Part shown: piece after piece, positions 16,688 to 25,743 of the stretch
How positions within the stretch are numbered: position 1 is the stretch's first letter
How the letters are laid out: each line of letters starts with the position of its first letter
Source of the DNA: Shimwellia blattae DSM 4481 = NBRC 105725
GTDB taxonomy: Bacteria; Pseudomonadota; Gammaproteobacteria; Enterobacterales; Enterobacteriaceae
NCBI RefSeq assembly: GCF_000262305.1
Contig: NC_017910.1
Span: 124,001-188,000 of the forward strand
Length of the DNA stretch: 64,000 nucleotides
Reading direction: 5' to 3'
Translations under genes and position numbers: made by a program
The notes under the pieces: model-generated
Seen by the model: the letters and a program-made list of their open reading frames with translations, nothing else
Databases searched by the model: none
What the model was told of the DNA's origin: nothing

Positions 16688-17353
16688 TTACTGCAGTGGG
16701 CTGAGGGTGATTTCAACCCGGCGGTTCTGGGCTTTACCCTCTTCGGTACTGTTGCTGGCGATGGGGTTCGCCGGGCCCATACCGGAGGTGCGCAGACGGC
16801 CCGCCGCCACCCCCTGGGTGATAAGCGCGCTGGCTACGGCATCTGCCCGCTGCTGAGACAGGCGCATATTCAGCGCCTGGCCGCCGGTGCTGTCCGTATA
16901 GCCCACCACGTTAACGGCGGTTTTGGCATACTCTTTGAGCACCATCGCCACCCCGGTCAGGGTATTGGCACCCGCCGGTTTCAGGGTGGCACTGCTGCTG
17001 TCGAAGGTGACGTTGTTTGGCATATTGAGGATGATATTGTCGCCATTGCGGGTCACGCTGACGCCGGTGCCCTGCATTTTCTGGCGCAGTTTTGCCTCCT
17101 GCACGTCCATGTAGTAACCCACACCGCCACCCAGTGCGGCACCGGCGGCCGCGCCGATAAGCGCCCCTTTACCGCGGTCTTTTTTAGATGACGAGAGCGC
17201 CCCGACACCGGCACCGACTAAAGAGCCAATGCCCGCGCCAATGCCGGATTTCCCCGCTTCACGCTCGCCGGTGTATGGGTTAGTGGTACAGCCGGAAACG
17301 GCCAGGGCACCGCTGACGACAGCGGCAATGAAAATGATGCTTTTTTTGTTCAT
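16688..17353 (-). CDS. yiaD: OmpA-family outer membrane lipoprotein YiaD
   Basis: Lipoprotein of 221 aa, E. coli YiaD 219 aa. The signal peptide ends AVSGC, with Cys22 lipidated. A glycine-rich segment with repeated GxG (KSGIGAGIGSLVGAGVGAL and GAAAGAALGGGVGYYMD) resembles a Gly-zipper/17-kDa antigen region. The C-terminal OmpA domain contains the peptidoglycan-binding pattern NVVGYTDSTGGQALNMRLSQQRADAV and AQNRRVEI. It probably links the outer membrane to peptidoglycan. It is divergent from bisC. Confidence 0.93.
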   Translation of the reverse strand: MNKKSIIFIAAVVSGALAVSGCTTNPYTGEREAGKSGIGAGIGSLVGAGVGALSSSKKDRGKGALIGAAAGAALGGGVGYYMDVQEAKLRQKMQGTGVSVTRNGDNIILNMPNNVTFDSSSATLKPAGANTLTGVAMVLKEYAKTAVNVVGYTDSTGGQALNMRLSQQRADAVASALITQGVAAGRLRTSGMGPANPIASNSTEEGKAQNRRVEITLSPLQ

Positions 17354-17506
17354 ATTTTCCCTAATCTGGATTCTTGTACGATAGCGCTTTACCAGGGTAA
17401 ATCCGCAGTTGATTATGACGGGTAAATATGTTGAAAATTCCGTGAATCATTCTGAATTTTGTAAAGAAAACGCAATCAGATCCCCGCCGTTAACCAGGAG
17501 TCCGCT

Positions 17507-19828
17507 GTGGCACATGCATCCTCTACCCGCCAGATCCTTACCGCCGCTCACTGGGGGCCCGTGCAGGTTGAAACCGATGGTGAGCGGGTGCTCACTTCCC
17601 GCGGAGTATTAGATACCGCGCTACCTAACAGCCTGCAAACGGTGGTTGCCGACCAGGTCCACAGCCCGGCGCGTATCCGCTACCCCATGGCGCGCAAAGG
17701 CTTTCTCGCCTCGCCGGAGGCACCACTCGGCGAGCGGGGGAAAGATGAGTACGTGCGTATCAGCTGGGAGCAGGCGCTGGATCTGATTGATAAACAGCAC
17801 CGGCGCATTCGCACCGCTTACGGCCCGGGGGCGATTTTTGCCGGTTCTTATGGCTGGCGCTCCATTGGCGTGCTGCATAAATCGTCCACGCTGTTGCAGC
17901 GCTATATGGCCCTTGCCGGGGGGTATGTGGGCCACCTGGGGGATTACTCCACCGGGGCAGCCCAGGTGATCATGCCTTATGTGCTGGGCTCTAATGAGGT
18001 GTACCAGCAGCAGACCAGCTGGCCGGTGGTGCTGGAGCACAGCGAGGTGGTGGTGCTGTGGAGCGCTAACCCGCTCAATACCTTAAAAATTGCCTGGAAC
18101 GCCAGCGACGAGCAGGGGCTGAACTACATTGCCGCGCTGCGCGACAGTGGCAAAACGGTCATCTGCATTGATCCGATGCGCTCAGAAACGGTGGAATTCT
18201 TTGGTGAGCAGGCCCGCTGGGTAGCACCCCGCCCGGGCACGGATGTGGCGCTGATGCTGGGGATCGCCCATACCCTGGTGGTGAACCGCTGGCTGGACAG
18301 CGACTTCCTCGCCCGCTGCACCGAGGGTTACCCTCAGTTTGCCGACTACCTGACCGGGCTGGATGACGGCCAGCCGAAAGACGCCCGCTGGGCGGCGGCG
18401 ATTTGCGGCGTGCCGCAAGCACAGATCTGCCAGCTGGCGGAGCTGTTCAGCCAGCGGCGCACCCTGCTGATGGGGGGCTGGGGCATGCAGCGCCAGCAGT
18501 ACGGGGAGCAGCGCCACTGGATGCTGGTGACCCTGGCCGCCATGCTGGGGCAAATTGGCCTGCCCGGGGGCGGGTTTGGTTTTTCCTACCATTTTGCGAA
18601 CGGCGGTAACCCCACCCGGCGGGCGGCGGTGCCCGCCTCCATGCAGAACACCCTGCCGGGGGCTGGCCGTGTGGTGGATAGCATCCCGGTGGCGCGCATT
18701 GTGGAGGCGCTGGAAAACCCCGGCGGGCACTACCGGCACAACGGAGAGGATAAAACCTTCCCCGACATCCGCTTTATCTGGTGGGCGGGGGGCAATAATT
18801 TTACCCACCACCAGGACACCAACCGGCTTATCCGGGCGTGGCAGAAGCCGGAGCTGGTGGTTATCTCCGAGTGTTACTGGACCCCGGCGGCAAAGCATGC
18901 GGATATCGTGTTACCGGCGACCACCAGCTATGAGCGCAACGATCTGACCATGACCGGTGACTACAGCCACCAGCACCTGGTGCCCATGAAGCAGGTTGTC
19001 GCCCCTCAGTATGAGGCGCGTAACGATTTCGATGTGTTCGCCGATCTCAGCGCCCGCCTCAGCGACGACGGGCGGCTGCGCTTTACACAAGGCAAAGATG
19101 AAATGGCCTGGCTGGCGGAGTTCTACCAGGTGGCCCGGCAGCGGGGGGCTGAGAAGGGGGTCGTCCTGGCGGATTTTGCCACCTTCTGGGCGGCAAACCA
19201 GCTGACTGAAATGCCGCAGCAGGAAGAGAATAACCGCTTTGTCCGCTTTGCGGATTTCCGGGCCGATCCCCGGGCGAACCCCCTGAAAACCCCGAGCGGC
19301 AAAATTGAGATTTACAGCGCGCGGATTGCCGGGTTTGGTGAGCCAGACTGCCCGCCACACCCGGCCTGGATAGCGCCGGATGCCTGGTGGGGCAACCGGG
19401 AGCCGGGGCAGCTTCAGCTCCTTTCTGCCCACCCGGCCCACCGGCTGCACGGGCAGTTGCACTACAGCCGCCTGCGGGAGCTGTACCAGGTGGCGGGCCG
19501 TGAGCCGGTTACCCTGCACCCGGATGACGCGGCCCGCTACGGCATTGCCCCGGGGGATCTGGTGCGGGTGTGGAACGCCTGCGGCCAGGTGCTGGCCGGT
19601 GCCCTGGTAAGCGACGGGATCCGCCCGGGGGTTATCTGTATCCATGAAGGGGCGTGGCCGGATCTGGCGCCAGAGGCAGGGGGGATTTGCCGGCAGGGGG
19701 CGGTAAACGTGCTGACCCGGGATATTCCCACCTCGCGCCTGGGGAATGGCTGCGCCGGGGGCATGGCGCTGGTATGGATTGAAAAATACAGCGGCCCGCA
19801 GCCTGCGCCCGCAGCGTTTATCCCCTGA
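17507..19828 (+). CDS. bisC: Biotin sulfoxide reductase BisC
   Basis: Molybdenum bis-MGD oxidoreductase of the DMSO reductase family, 773 aa, cytoplasmic, without Tat signal. It reduces d-biotin d-sulfoxide and free methionine sulfoxide. The cofactor regions GAIFAGSYGWRSIG, which carries the serine ligand, LGDYSTGAAQ, WSANPLNTLKIAWN and ERNDLTMTGDYSHQH match E. coli BisC along the whole length. The start is GTG at 17507, preceded by CCAGGAG; the encoded MAHASST aligns with E. coli MANSSS. It is convergent with yiaC, 7 bp apart. Confidence 0.96.
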   Translation: MAHASSTRQILTAAHWGPVQVETDGERVLTSRGVLDTALPNSLQTVVADQVHSPARIRYPMARKGFLASPEAPLGERGKDEYVRISWEQALDLIDKQHRRIRTAYGPGAIFAGSYGWRSIGVLHKSSTLLQRYMALAGGYVGHLGDYSTGAAQVIMPYVLGSNEVYQQQTSWPVVLEHSEVVVLWSANPLNTLKIAWNASDEQGLNYIAALRDSGKTVICIDPMRSETVEFFGEQARWVAPRPGTDVALMLGIAHTLVVNRWLDSDFLARCTEGYPQFADYLTGLDDGQPKDARWAAAICGVPQAQICQLAELFSQRRTLLMGGWGMQRQQYGEQRHWMLVTLAAMLGQIGLPGGGFGFSYHFANGGNPTRRAAVPASMQNTLPGAGRVVDSIPVARIVEALENPGGHYRHNGEDKTFPDIRFIWWAGGNNFTHHQDTNRLIRAWQKPELVVISECYWTPAAKHADIVLPATTSYERNDLTMTGDYSHQHLVPMKQVVAPQYEARNDFDVFADLSARLSDDGRLRFTQGKDEMAWLAEFYQVARQRGAEKGVVLADFATFWAANQLTEMPQQEENNRFVRFADFRADPRANPLKTPSGKIEIYSARIAGFGEPDCPPHPAWIAPDAWWGNREPGQLQLLSAHPAHRLHGQLHYSRLRELYQVAGREPVTLHPDDAARYGIAPGDLVRVWNACGQVLAGALVSDGIRPGVICIHEGAWPDLAPEAGGICRQGAVNVLTRDIPTSRLGNGCAGGMALVWIEKYSGPQPAPAAFIP

Positions 19829-19835
19829 GAGCCGG

Positions 19836-20264
19836 TCAGGATGACCAGTTCATAATCCAGGTGGGCAGGCGGGTCTCTTCCTGCCAGGCGCAGTCTTCAA
19901 TATGAAACCCCTGGCTCAGGTAGAAGGCCACCGCCCGGTGGTTTTGCTGGTAGACCTCAAGGCTCAGGCGGGCAAAGCGCTGCTGGACATGGTGCATCAG
20001 CGCGCGACCTGTGCCTTGCCCCAGGTGCGCCGGGGCGACAAACAGCGCCCCGATAAACTGCCGCTCCAGCACGCTGATAAACCCCTCAAGCCCGCCGGGC
20101 CCTTCCCACACCCAGGTGCAGGCGTGGGGCAGGTACACATGGCGTACCACCGGCAGGCTTTCCTGCCAGTAGCCCGGGTCAATAAACGGGTGGGCCTGGG
20201 TGGTGCTCTCCAGCCACAGCGCCAGCAGGGCATCCATCTCCTGCGGGTGAAAACGGCGGATCAC
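19836..20264 (-). CDS. yiaC: GNAT N-acetyltransferase YiaC
   Basis: Small GNAT-family acetyltransferase of 142 aa; E. coli YiaC acetylates protein lysines. The acetyl-CoA pyrophosphate loop is seen in HLGQGTGRALMHHVQQR (about 98-114 of the protein) with LEVYQQNHRAVAFYLSQGF after it. I chose GTG at 20264 because it forms a GTGA overlap with the tag stop codon and because IRRF aligns with the MIREA start of E. coli. A TTG at 20285 would give seven extra residues. It is translationally coupled to tag, as in E. coli. Confidence 0.92.
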   Translation of the reverse strand: MIRRFHPQEMDALLALWLESTTQAHPFIDPGYWQESLPVVRHVYLPHACTWVWEGPGGLEGFISVLERQFIGALFVAPAHLGQGTGRALMHHVQQRFARLSLEVYQQNHRAVAFYLSQGFHIEDCAWQEETRLPTWIMNWSS

Positions 20265-20824
20265 CGGGGGGCCTGCGGGTGGCAAAAGCAGCTGGTCACA
20301 TGGTCGTTTACCAGGCCGCAGGCCTGCATAAAGGCATAGCAGATGGTGGAGCCGACAAATTTAAACCCGCGCTTTTTCAGCGCTTTTGACATGGCGTCTG
20401 ATTCGGGGGTTGAGGCGGGCACCCCGGCCAGGCTGGCGCGCTGATTATCCCGGGGCTGGTTATCCACAAATCCCCAGATAAAGTCGCTAAATGACTCCCC
20501 GGCGGCCTCCATGGCAAGAAATGCCCGGGCATTACCAATAATGGCGGTAATTTTCCCCCGGTGGCGAATGATTCCGGCATCCTGAACCAGCCGTTCAATG
20601 TCGGCATCGGTCATTTTGGCCACCGCGTGGGGATCAAACTGATGAAACAGACGGCGGTAATTTTCCCGCTTTTTTAAGACGGTTATCCAGGATAACCCCG
20701 CCTGCTGCCCCTCCAGGCACAGCATTTCAAATAAACGCTGGCTGCGTTTTTCCGGTACACCCCATTCGGTGTCGTGATAAGTGAGGTAGAGCGGATCCTG
20801 AGTGACCCAGCCGCATCGTTGCAT
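20261..20824 (-). CDS. tag: DNA-3-methyladenine glycosylase I
   Basis: Removes 3-methyladenine from alkylated DNA as a base-excision repair enzyme of the HhH superfamily. The protein is 187 aa. The structural zinc ligands C4, H17, H175 and C179 are all at the E. coli positions, and E38 in the base pocket lies in LEGQQAGLSW. The stop overlaps the yiaC start by 4 bases. It is divergent from yhjY, with 145 bp between the starts. Confidence 0.97.
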   Translation of the reverse strand: MQRCGWVTQDPLYLTYHDTEWGVPEKRSQRLFEMLCLEGQQAGLSWITVLKKRENYRRLFHQFDPHAVAKMTDADIERLVQDAGIIRHRGKITAIIGNARAFLAMEAAGESFSDFIWGFVDNQPRDNQRASLAGVPASTPESDAMSKALKKRGFKFVGSTICYAFMQACGLVNDHVTSCFCHPQAPR

Positions 20825-20969
20825 AGTTCTGTCCTGGTCGGGGGCGAATTGCGCAAAATCAGCCTGACAGGTGACTTGACGTAACCGCTTTTACGATAAT
20901 AGTTAAATCATAGCGCATTGATAATGCACAGCCTGTGCCTTATCCGGCTCTTTTCCGGAGTCGTACCCC

Positions 20970-21677
20970 ATGACGATTATAAAGATAAGCAGTGTGCGCC
21001 AGATTAGCTGGCGTATGGCAGTGGTGTCGTGGTGTCTGTTGTTTTCACCTGTGTCGCATGCCTGGCCCCAGGAGTACCAGGGGAGCGATGACGAGGGAAA
21101 TACCCACTCCCGGTATACCTGGGATAGCGAGCATCAGCCGAACTACAGCGATATTCTGGCAAAACGCCTGAATGCGGGCGCCACCGCTCCGGGTGCGGCC
21201 GGGCTGTTTCTGGGCGGCAGCGCCACACTGGGCGAGCCGGACACCACCAGCCTCGGGGTCGGGTGGAATATCCCGCTGTCTGGCGCGGTGACCACCGGAC
21301 CGGTAGCCAGCCTGAAGCGCGACAACGCCAGCCAGAACCATGACGAGGCCGCCCTGACCGGCGCGGGGCTGGCAGATCCTTTGCAGCGGGCGAGCATCAG
21401 CTCCCTGGGCTGGCGGGTCAACTACTCCCTGGGGGCGATTAACTCCTGGGCCGCGATCAGCGTTAACCACCAGTATGGCGATAATCTCTGGCGTGCCCAG
21501 CCGGGCACCGGCGCGGTAGCGCTCACCGGCCAGGAGAGCAACTGGAAGGATATCGCCCTCGGGGCGGATATGCCCCTGTACCCCAATGTGGCGGCCTGGG
21601 CGTCGCTCTCCCAGAGTGATGGCGCCCTCTACGGCAATGACTACATGTATAACCTCGGGGTGAGTGCGCGCTTCTGA
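20970..21677 (+). CDS. yhjY: Outer membrane beta-barrel protein YhjY (autotransporter-type barrel)
   Basis: Exported protein of 235 aa, similar in length and position to E. coli YhjY. An N-terminal signal peptide ends near SPVSHA. The body consists of alternating hydrophobic strands (SLGVGWNIPLSGAV, ISSLGWRVNYSLGA, SWAAISVNHQYGDN, WASLSQSDG) and ends in ...YNLGVSARF, with the C-terminal Phe typical of BAM substrates. There is no passenger domain. Function is unknown. TTTTCCGGAG upstream supports the start. yhjX follows on the same strand but has its own control region. Confidence 0.85.
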   Translation: MTIIKISSVRQISWRMAVVSWCLLFSPVSHAWPQEYQGSDDEGNTHSRYTWDSEHQPNYSDILAKRLNAGATAPGAAGLFLGGSATLGEPDTTSLGVGWNIPLSGAVTTGPVASLKRDNASQNHDEAALTGAGLADPLQRASISSLGWRVNYSLGAINSWAAISVNHQYGDNLWRAQPGTGAVALTGQESNWKDIALGADMPLYPNVAAWASLSQSDGALYGNDYMYNLGVSARF

Positions 21678-21769
21678 GTAAGTCAGCACCCACTAACTTT
21701 AAAGCCGGGGCGCTGGCCCGGAAAAAGGCGCCCGCCCGGCCTCCGCTACGTCATTCATTCCGCTCTCGC

Positions 21770-21800
21770 GGCATTTCATTCCGTCTTTACGGCATCTCAT
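21770..21800 (+). promoter_or_regulatory. YpdB-type direct-repeat site of yhjX
   Basis: GGCATTTCAT (21770-21779) and GGCATCTCAT (21791-21800) are separated by 11 bp. This matches the known YpdB target upstream of E. coli yhjX, two GGCATTTCAT-like repeats with an 11-bp spacer. A third, weaker copy ending TTCATTCCG lies exactly one period (21 bp) upstream at 21749-21762. YpdA/YpdB senses extracellular pyruvate in E. coli. Confidence 0.85.
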
Positions 21801-21882
21801 GCCAAATTCCCCTGGAATAAAGCGCCATTCGGTAAGGTTATTCACAGACGATATTCCCGAATTGCTAACCCAGGTGGCTGCT

Positions 21883-23085
21883 ATGAATACACCCTCTAAT
21901 CACCATGTTCGCTGGTTTACCCTGCTGGGCACCATCATTACGCAGTTTGCGCTTGGCTCGGTATATACCTGGAGCCTGTTTAATGGCGCGTTGTCCGACA
22001 AGCTGGGCGAGCCGGTAAGCCAGGTGGCCTTTTCGTTCGGTATTTTAAGCCTTGGTCTGGCGCTCTCCTCTTCGGTTGCGGGGAAATTACAGGAGCGCTT
22101 CGGAGTGCGTAATGTCACTATCGCCTCCGGTGTGCTGCTGGGCCTGGGGCTGTATCTTACGGCGCACGCAAACAACCTGATGATGCTGTGGCTGAGCGCC
22201 GGGGTGCTGGTGGGCCTTGCGGACGGGGCCGGTTACCTGCTGACCCTCTCCAACTGTGTGAAATGGTTCCCGGAGCGTAAGGGGCTGATTTCTGCGTTTG
22301 CCATCGGTTCTTACGGGCTTGGCAGCCTCGGGTTTAAATTTATCGACAGCCAGCTGCTGGCATCCTACGGCCTGGAGCACACCTTTATTATCTGGGGTGC
22401 CCTGGTGGCGGTGATGATTATTGGCGGCGCCTTCCTGATGAAAGACGCTCCGCTGCAGCAGGCATCTGCCGGTAACGGCGAAACGGCCAAAGACTACACG
22501 CTGGCGCAGTCCATGCGTAAACCTCAGTACTGGATGCTGGCCGTGATGTTCCTGACCGCCTGCATGAGTGGCCTGTATGTAATTGGTGTGGCGAAAGATA
22601 TTGCCCAGACCATGGCGCATCTGGATGTGGCGACAGCGGCAAACGCCGTAACGGTTATCTCCATCGCTAACCTGGGTGGCCGCCTGGTGCTGGGGATCCT
22701 GTCTGACAAAATGGCCCGTATCCGCGTTATCACCCTTGGGCAGATTATCTGCCTGATCGGGATGGCCGCACTGCTGTTCGCACCGCTCAATGCCTGGACC
22801 TTCTTCGCCGCTATCGCCTGTGTTGCCTTTAACTTCGGCGGGACTATCACCGTCTATCCGTCACTGGTGAGCGACTTCTTCGGCCTGAACAACCTGGCGA
22901 AAAACTACGGGGTGATTTATCTGGGGTTCGGTATCGGCAGCATCTGCGGCTCGATTATTGCCTCCCTGTTCGGTGGCTTCCACGTGACCTTCCTGGTGAT
23001 TTTCGCCCTGCTGATTGTCTCCCTGGCGTTCTCTACCGCCATTCGCCGCCCGCAGGCGCTGAGCCTGCACCATTCCCACGCCTGA
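21883..23085 (+). CDS. yhjX: MFS transporter YhjX (OFA family, pyruvate-responsive)
   Basis: Twelve-helix transporter of the oxalate:formate antiporter family, 400 aa. E. coli YhjX is the target of the YpdA/YpdB pyruvate-sensing system and is linked to pyruvate transport. The N-terminus WFTLLGTIITQFALGSVYTW is nearly identical to E. coli. I chose ATG 21883 (MNTPSNHH) with CAGGTGG eight bases upstream; an in-frame ATG at 21799 would start inside the YpdB site. A strong terminator follows. Confidence 0.95.
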   Translation: MNTPSNHHVRWFTLLGTIITQFALGSVYTWSLFNGALSDKLGEPVSQVAFSFGILSLGLALSSSVAGKLQERFGVRNVTIASGVLLGLGLYLTAHANNLMMLWLSAGVLVGLADGAGYLLTLSNCVKWFPERKGLISAFAIGSYGLGSLGFKFIDSQLLASYGLEHTFIIWGALVAVMIIGGAFLMKDAPLQQASAGNGETAKDYTLAQSMRKPQYWMLAVMFLTACMSGLYVIGVAKDIAQTMAHLDVATAANAVTVISIANLGGRLVLGILSDKMARIRVITLGQIICLIGMAALLFAPLNAWTFFAAIACVAFNFGGTITVYPSLVSDFFGLNNLAKNYGVIYLGFGIGSICGSIIASLFGGFHVTFLVIFALLIVSLAFSTAIRRPQALSLHHSHA

Positions 23086-23119
23086 TGCGGCTTTTCAGGT
23101 AACAGTAAATACTCACTAA

Positions 23120-23145
23120 CCGCCCGGCTTCTGCCGGGCGGTTTT
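23120..23145 (+). terminator. Terminator after yhjX
   Basis: CCGCCCGGC / GCCGGGCGG 9-bp stem with a 4-nt TTCT loop, followed by TTTT, 35 bp after the yhjX stop. Confidence 0.9.
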
Positions 23146-23308
23146 GTCTGAAAAGCGCATTTTCTGTTAACTCTGTGAAGTGGCTAGCATAATTAGCATC
23201 AACAATAAGTAAATGGCTCTTTATTTATCGGTAAAACGAACTACCGTATCCCCCCGAAGTCTTACCTCAGGTAAATGATTATTCTTTCTTCTGGTTTCGG
23301 GAAACTGC

Positions 23309-24985
23309 ATGAAATTTATTAAATCGATGACTCAGCAGAGACTCTGCTTTCTGCTGGCGGTGTATATCGGCCTGTTTCTGAATATGGCCGTATTCTCCCG
23401 CCGCTTCGATAGTGATGTTGATGGGTTTGCCTCCCGGGAGCTGACCATGGGTGTGGAGCTGATGGCGACAATCCTGGTTACGTTCTTCCTGTTTCGCGTG
23501 TTATCGCTGGCCGGGCGCTTCACCTGGCGCGTGCTGGCCTCTCTGGTGGTGGTGTTTTCCGTAGCCGCCAGCTACTACATGACCTTTATGAACGTGATAA
23601 TCGGCTACGGGATTATCGCCTCGGTCATGACAACCGATGTCGACCTCTCTAAAGAGGTGGTGGGCTGGCACTTTATCCTGTGGGTGGTGCTGGTGAGCCT
23701 TGCGCCTTTGTGGCTTATCTGGCGTAACGACTGCCAGCAAACCCTGCTGCGGCAGGTGCGCTCCCCGGGGCAGCACCTGAAAAGCCTGGGGATGCTGCTG
23801 GTGGCGGGCCTGCTGGTGTGGGCGCCTATCCGCATGATGGATAACGTGCAGAAAAAGCACGAGAAAGCCAGCCGGGTCGATCTGCCAAGCTATGGTGGCG
23901 TGGTGGCGAACTCGTACCTGCCGTCTAACTGGATCTCCGCACTGGGGCTGTATGCCTGGGCCCAGGTGGATGAATCGTCTGACAGCCGTTCGCTGCTCAA
24001 CCCGGCAAAGAAATTTACCTACACAGCACCGCAGGATGACGACGACACCTGGGTGGTGTTTATCATCGGCGAAACCACCCGATGGGACCATATGGGGTTA
24101 CTGGGCTACGGGCGCGATACCACCCCGAAACTGGCGGCAGAGAAAAACCTGGTGGCGTTCCGGGGCGAATCCTGCGACACGGCGACCAAGCTCTCCCTGC
24201 GCTGCATGTTTGTGCGTGAGGGCGGGGCTGCGGAGAACCCCCAGCGCACCCTGCATGAACAGAACGTATTTGCAGTGCTGAAGCAACTGGGCTTTGAGTC
24301 CACGCTTTCCGCCATGCAGAGCGAGATGTGGTTTTACTCCAACACCCTGGCCGACAATATTGCCTACCGGGAGCAGATTGGGGCAGAGCCCGCCAACCAG
24401 GGCAAGCAGGTAGACGACATGCTGCTGGTCGACGAAATGAAGCGCTATATGGCCGGTCAGCCCCAGGGGAAACAGCTGTATATCTTCCACACCAAAGGCT
24501 CGCATTTTTCCTATTCCCAGCGCTATCCGCGCAGCTTTGCCCGCTGGAAGCCGGAATGTGTGGGGGTGGATGACAACTGCACCCGGGAGGAGCTGGTCAA
24601 CGCCTATGACAACTCGGTGCTGTATGTGGATACCTTTATTGATAGCGTGATTGACCAGGTTCGCGACAGGAAAGCCATTGTGTTTTATGCCGCCGACCAC
24701 GGGGAGTCGATCAGCGAAGGGAAGCACCTGCACGGCACGCCGCGCAAACTGGCCCCGCCGGAGCAGTTCCGGGTGCCGATGATGGTCTGGATGTCGGACA
24801 AATACCTTGAAAACCCGCGCAACCAGCAGGCGCTGGCGCAGCTTAAAGCCGCGGCCGCCGGGAAGACCACACGCCACCACGTGGAGCTGTACGACACGGT
24901 AATGGGCTGCCTGGGCTACAGCTCACCGGACGGCGGCATCAACCAGAACAACAACTGGTGCCACATTCCGGCGCAGAAAAAATAG
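23309..24985 (+). CDS. eptB: Kdo2-lipid A phosphoethanolamine transferase EptB
   Basis: Inner-membrane enzyme that adds phosphoethanolamine to the outer Kdo residue of LPS. The protein is 558 aa with about five N-terminal transmembrane helices and a periplasmic alkaline-phosphatase-like domain. The nucleophile threonine lies in VFIIGETTRWDHMG, and the metal site in FYAADHGESISEGKHLHGTP. Cysteines in CDTATKLSLRC and CVGVDDNC are likely disulphides. In E. coli eptB is controlled by sigma-E and the sRNA MgrR; I cannot place those sites here. It lies between yhjX and proK, as in E. coli. Confidence 0.95.
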   Translation: MKFIKSMTQQRLCFLLAVYIGLFLNMAVFSRRFDSDVDGFASRELTMGVELMATILVTFFLFRVLSLAGRFTWRVLASLVVVFSVAASYYMTFMNVIIGYGIIASVMTTDVDLSKEVVGWHFILWVVLVSLAPLWLIWRNDCQQTLLRQVRSPGQHLKSLGMLLVAGLLVWAPIRMMDNVQKKHEKASRVDLPSYGGVVANSYLPSNWISALGLYAWAQVDESSDSRSLLNPAKKFTYTAPQDDDDTWVVFIIGETTRWDHMGLLGYGRDTTPKLAAEKNLVAFRGESCDTATKLSLRCMFVREGGAAENPQRTLHEQNVFAVLKQLGFESTLSAMQSEMWFYSNTLADNIAYREQIGAEPANQGKQVDDMLLVDEMKRYMAGQPQGKQLYIFHTKGSHFSYSQRYPRSFARWKPECVGVDDNCTREELVNAYDNSVLYVDTFIDSVIDQVRDRKAIVFYAADHGESISEGKHLHGTPRKLAPPEQFRVPMMVWMSDKYLENPRNQQALAQLKAAAAGKTTRHHVELYDTVMGCLGYSSPDGGINQNNNWCHIPAQKK

Positions 24986-25074
24986 ACCGCTGTATTATTT
25001 TCAGCCATTCAGTCAATTTTTTTTATTAAAGCATTGACGGGTATCCGGGGTAGCAGTAATATGCGCCCCGCATT

Positions 25075-25151
25075 CGGCGAGTAGCGCAGCCTGGTAGCGC
25101 AACACGTTCGGGACGTGTGGGTCGGAGGTTCAAATCCTCTCTCGCCGACCA
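25075..25151 (+). tRNA. proK: tRNA-Pro (anticodon CGG)
   Basis: A 77-nt cloverleaf. The acceptor arms CGGCGAG and CTCGCCG pair perfectly, the discriminator is A and CCA is encoded. The D loop has AGCCTGGTAGC, the anticodon loop TTCGGGA contains CGG, and the T arm has GGAGGTTCAAATCCTC. E. coli proK is at the same place, between eptB and dppA. Confidence 0.98.
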
Positions 25152-25160
25152 ATTCCTGAG

Positions 25161-25191
25161 AAACCCGCAACACTTGTGTTGCGGGTTTTTT
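25161..25191 (+). terminator. Terminator after proK
   Basis: CCCGCAACAC / GTGTTGCGGG stem followed by six T residues, 10 bp after the tRNA CCA end. Confidence 0.92.
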
Positions 25192-25743
25192 GCATTCAGC
25201 CCCCACGCACGCATTTCCTGCCAGCGCTTATCCGTTTTGTGAACTGTTCCATTGAATTTTCTTATGACGTCTGACCACTTTTTATCTTTTGCTTAGCGGT
25301 CTCATCAGCATTTTTCCCTGCCAGCCTGGCAAGTTACAAAATAACTTGTTCATATCTTAGCCATTCAGGCTAAAACTTTACAAAAAATGGCTAAAATCTA
25401 ATCACCATGTTTTAGTGCCGAATCAGTGTTTTTCACTGCTGAGGCGGCGGTAACATAATTTTCTGTGCTGTAAATCGGGCTTCGCGGTTTTTTTTCTCGT
25501 TGTGTGGCGCTTCGCAAAGCGCGTGTAAATCCCCGCGGCGTGTATTGACGACGGGCGGAAGTGTTGACAGATTGTGACACGGGAAGGGGAGTTTACGGAC
25601 AGTATCTGCTGGAAAATACTGACCCTTCTGAAAGGATTCTCCATTCTCAATGCCTTTTGCAGGCGCTCCCGCACGGACCGGGTAAAAAATAAAAAAAGGT
25701 CTGGCGGACAACACAACACTTATCACATCGGAGCAAAACAACA
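25192..25743 (+). promoter_or_regulatory. Long dppA upstream region and leader
   Basis: This 552-bp stretch has no convincing gene; short reading frames on the minus strand look non-coding. It contains AT-rich DNA at 25250-25420. TTAGCC / GGCTAA arms form a small hairpin at 25357-25373, and a third copy, TGGCTAAAA, stands at 25388-25396. A GcvB-type target lies in the leader (separate entry). The ribosome-binding site is CGGAGC at about 25729. The promoter itself cannot be placed with confidence. Confidence 0.55.
25712..25719 (+). promoter_or_regulatory. GcvB sRNA target motif in the dppA leader
   Basis: CACAACAC, within a C/A-rich stretch 25-32 bases upstream of the dppA start, matches the CACAACAY motif that pairs with the G/U-rich R1 region of GcvB. 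E. coli and Salmonella dppA are established GcvB targets. Confidence 0.65.
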
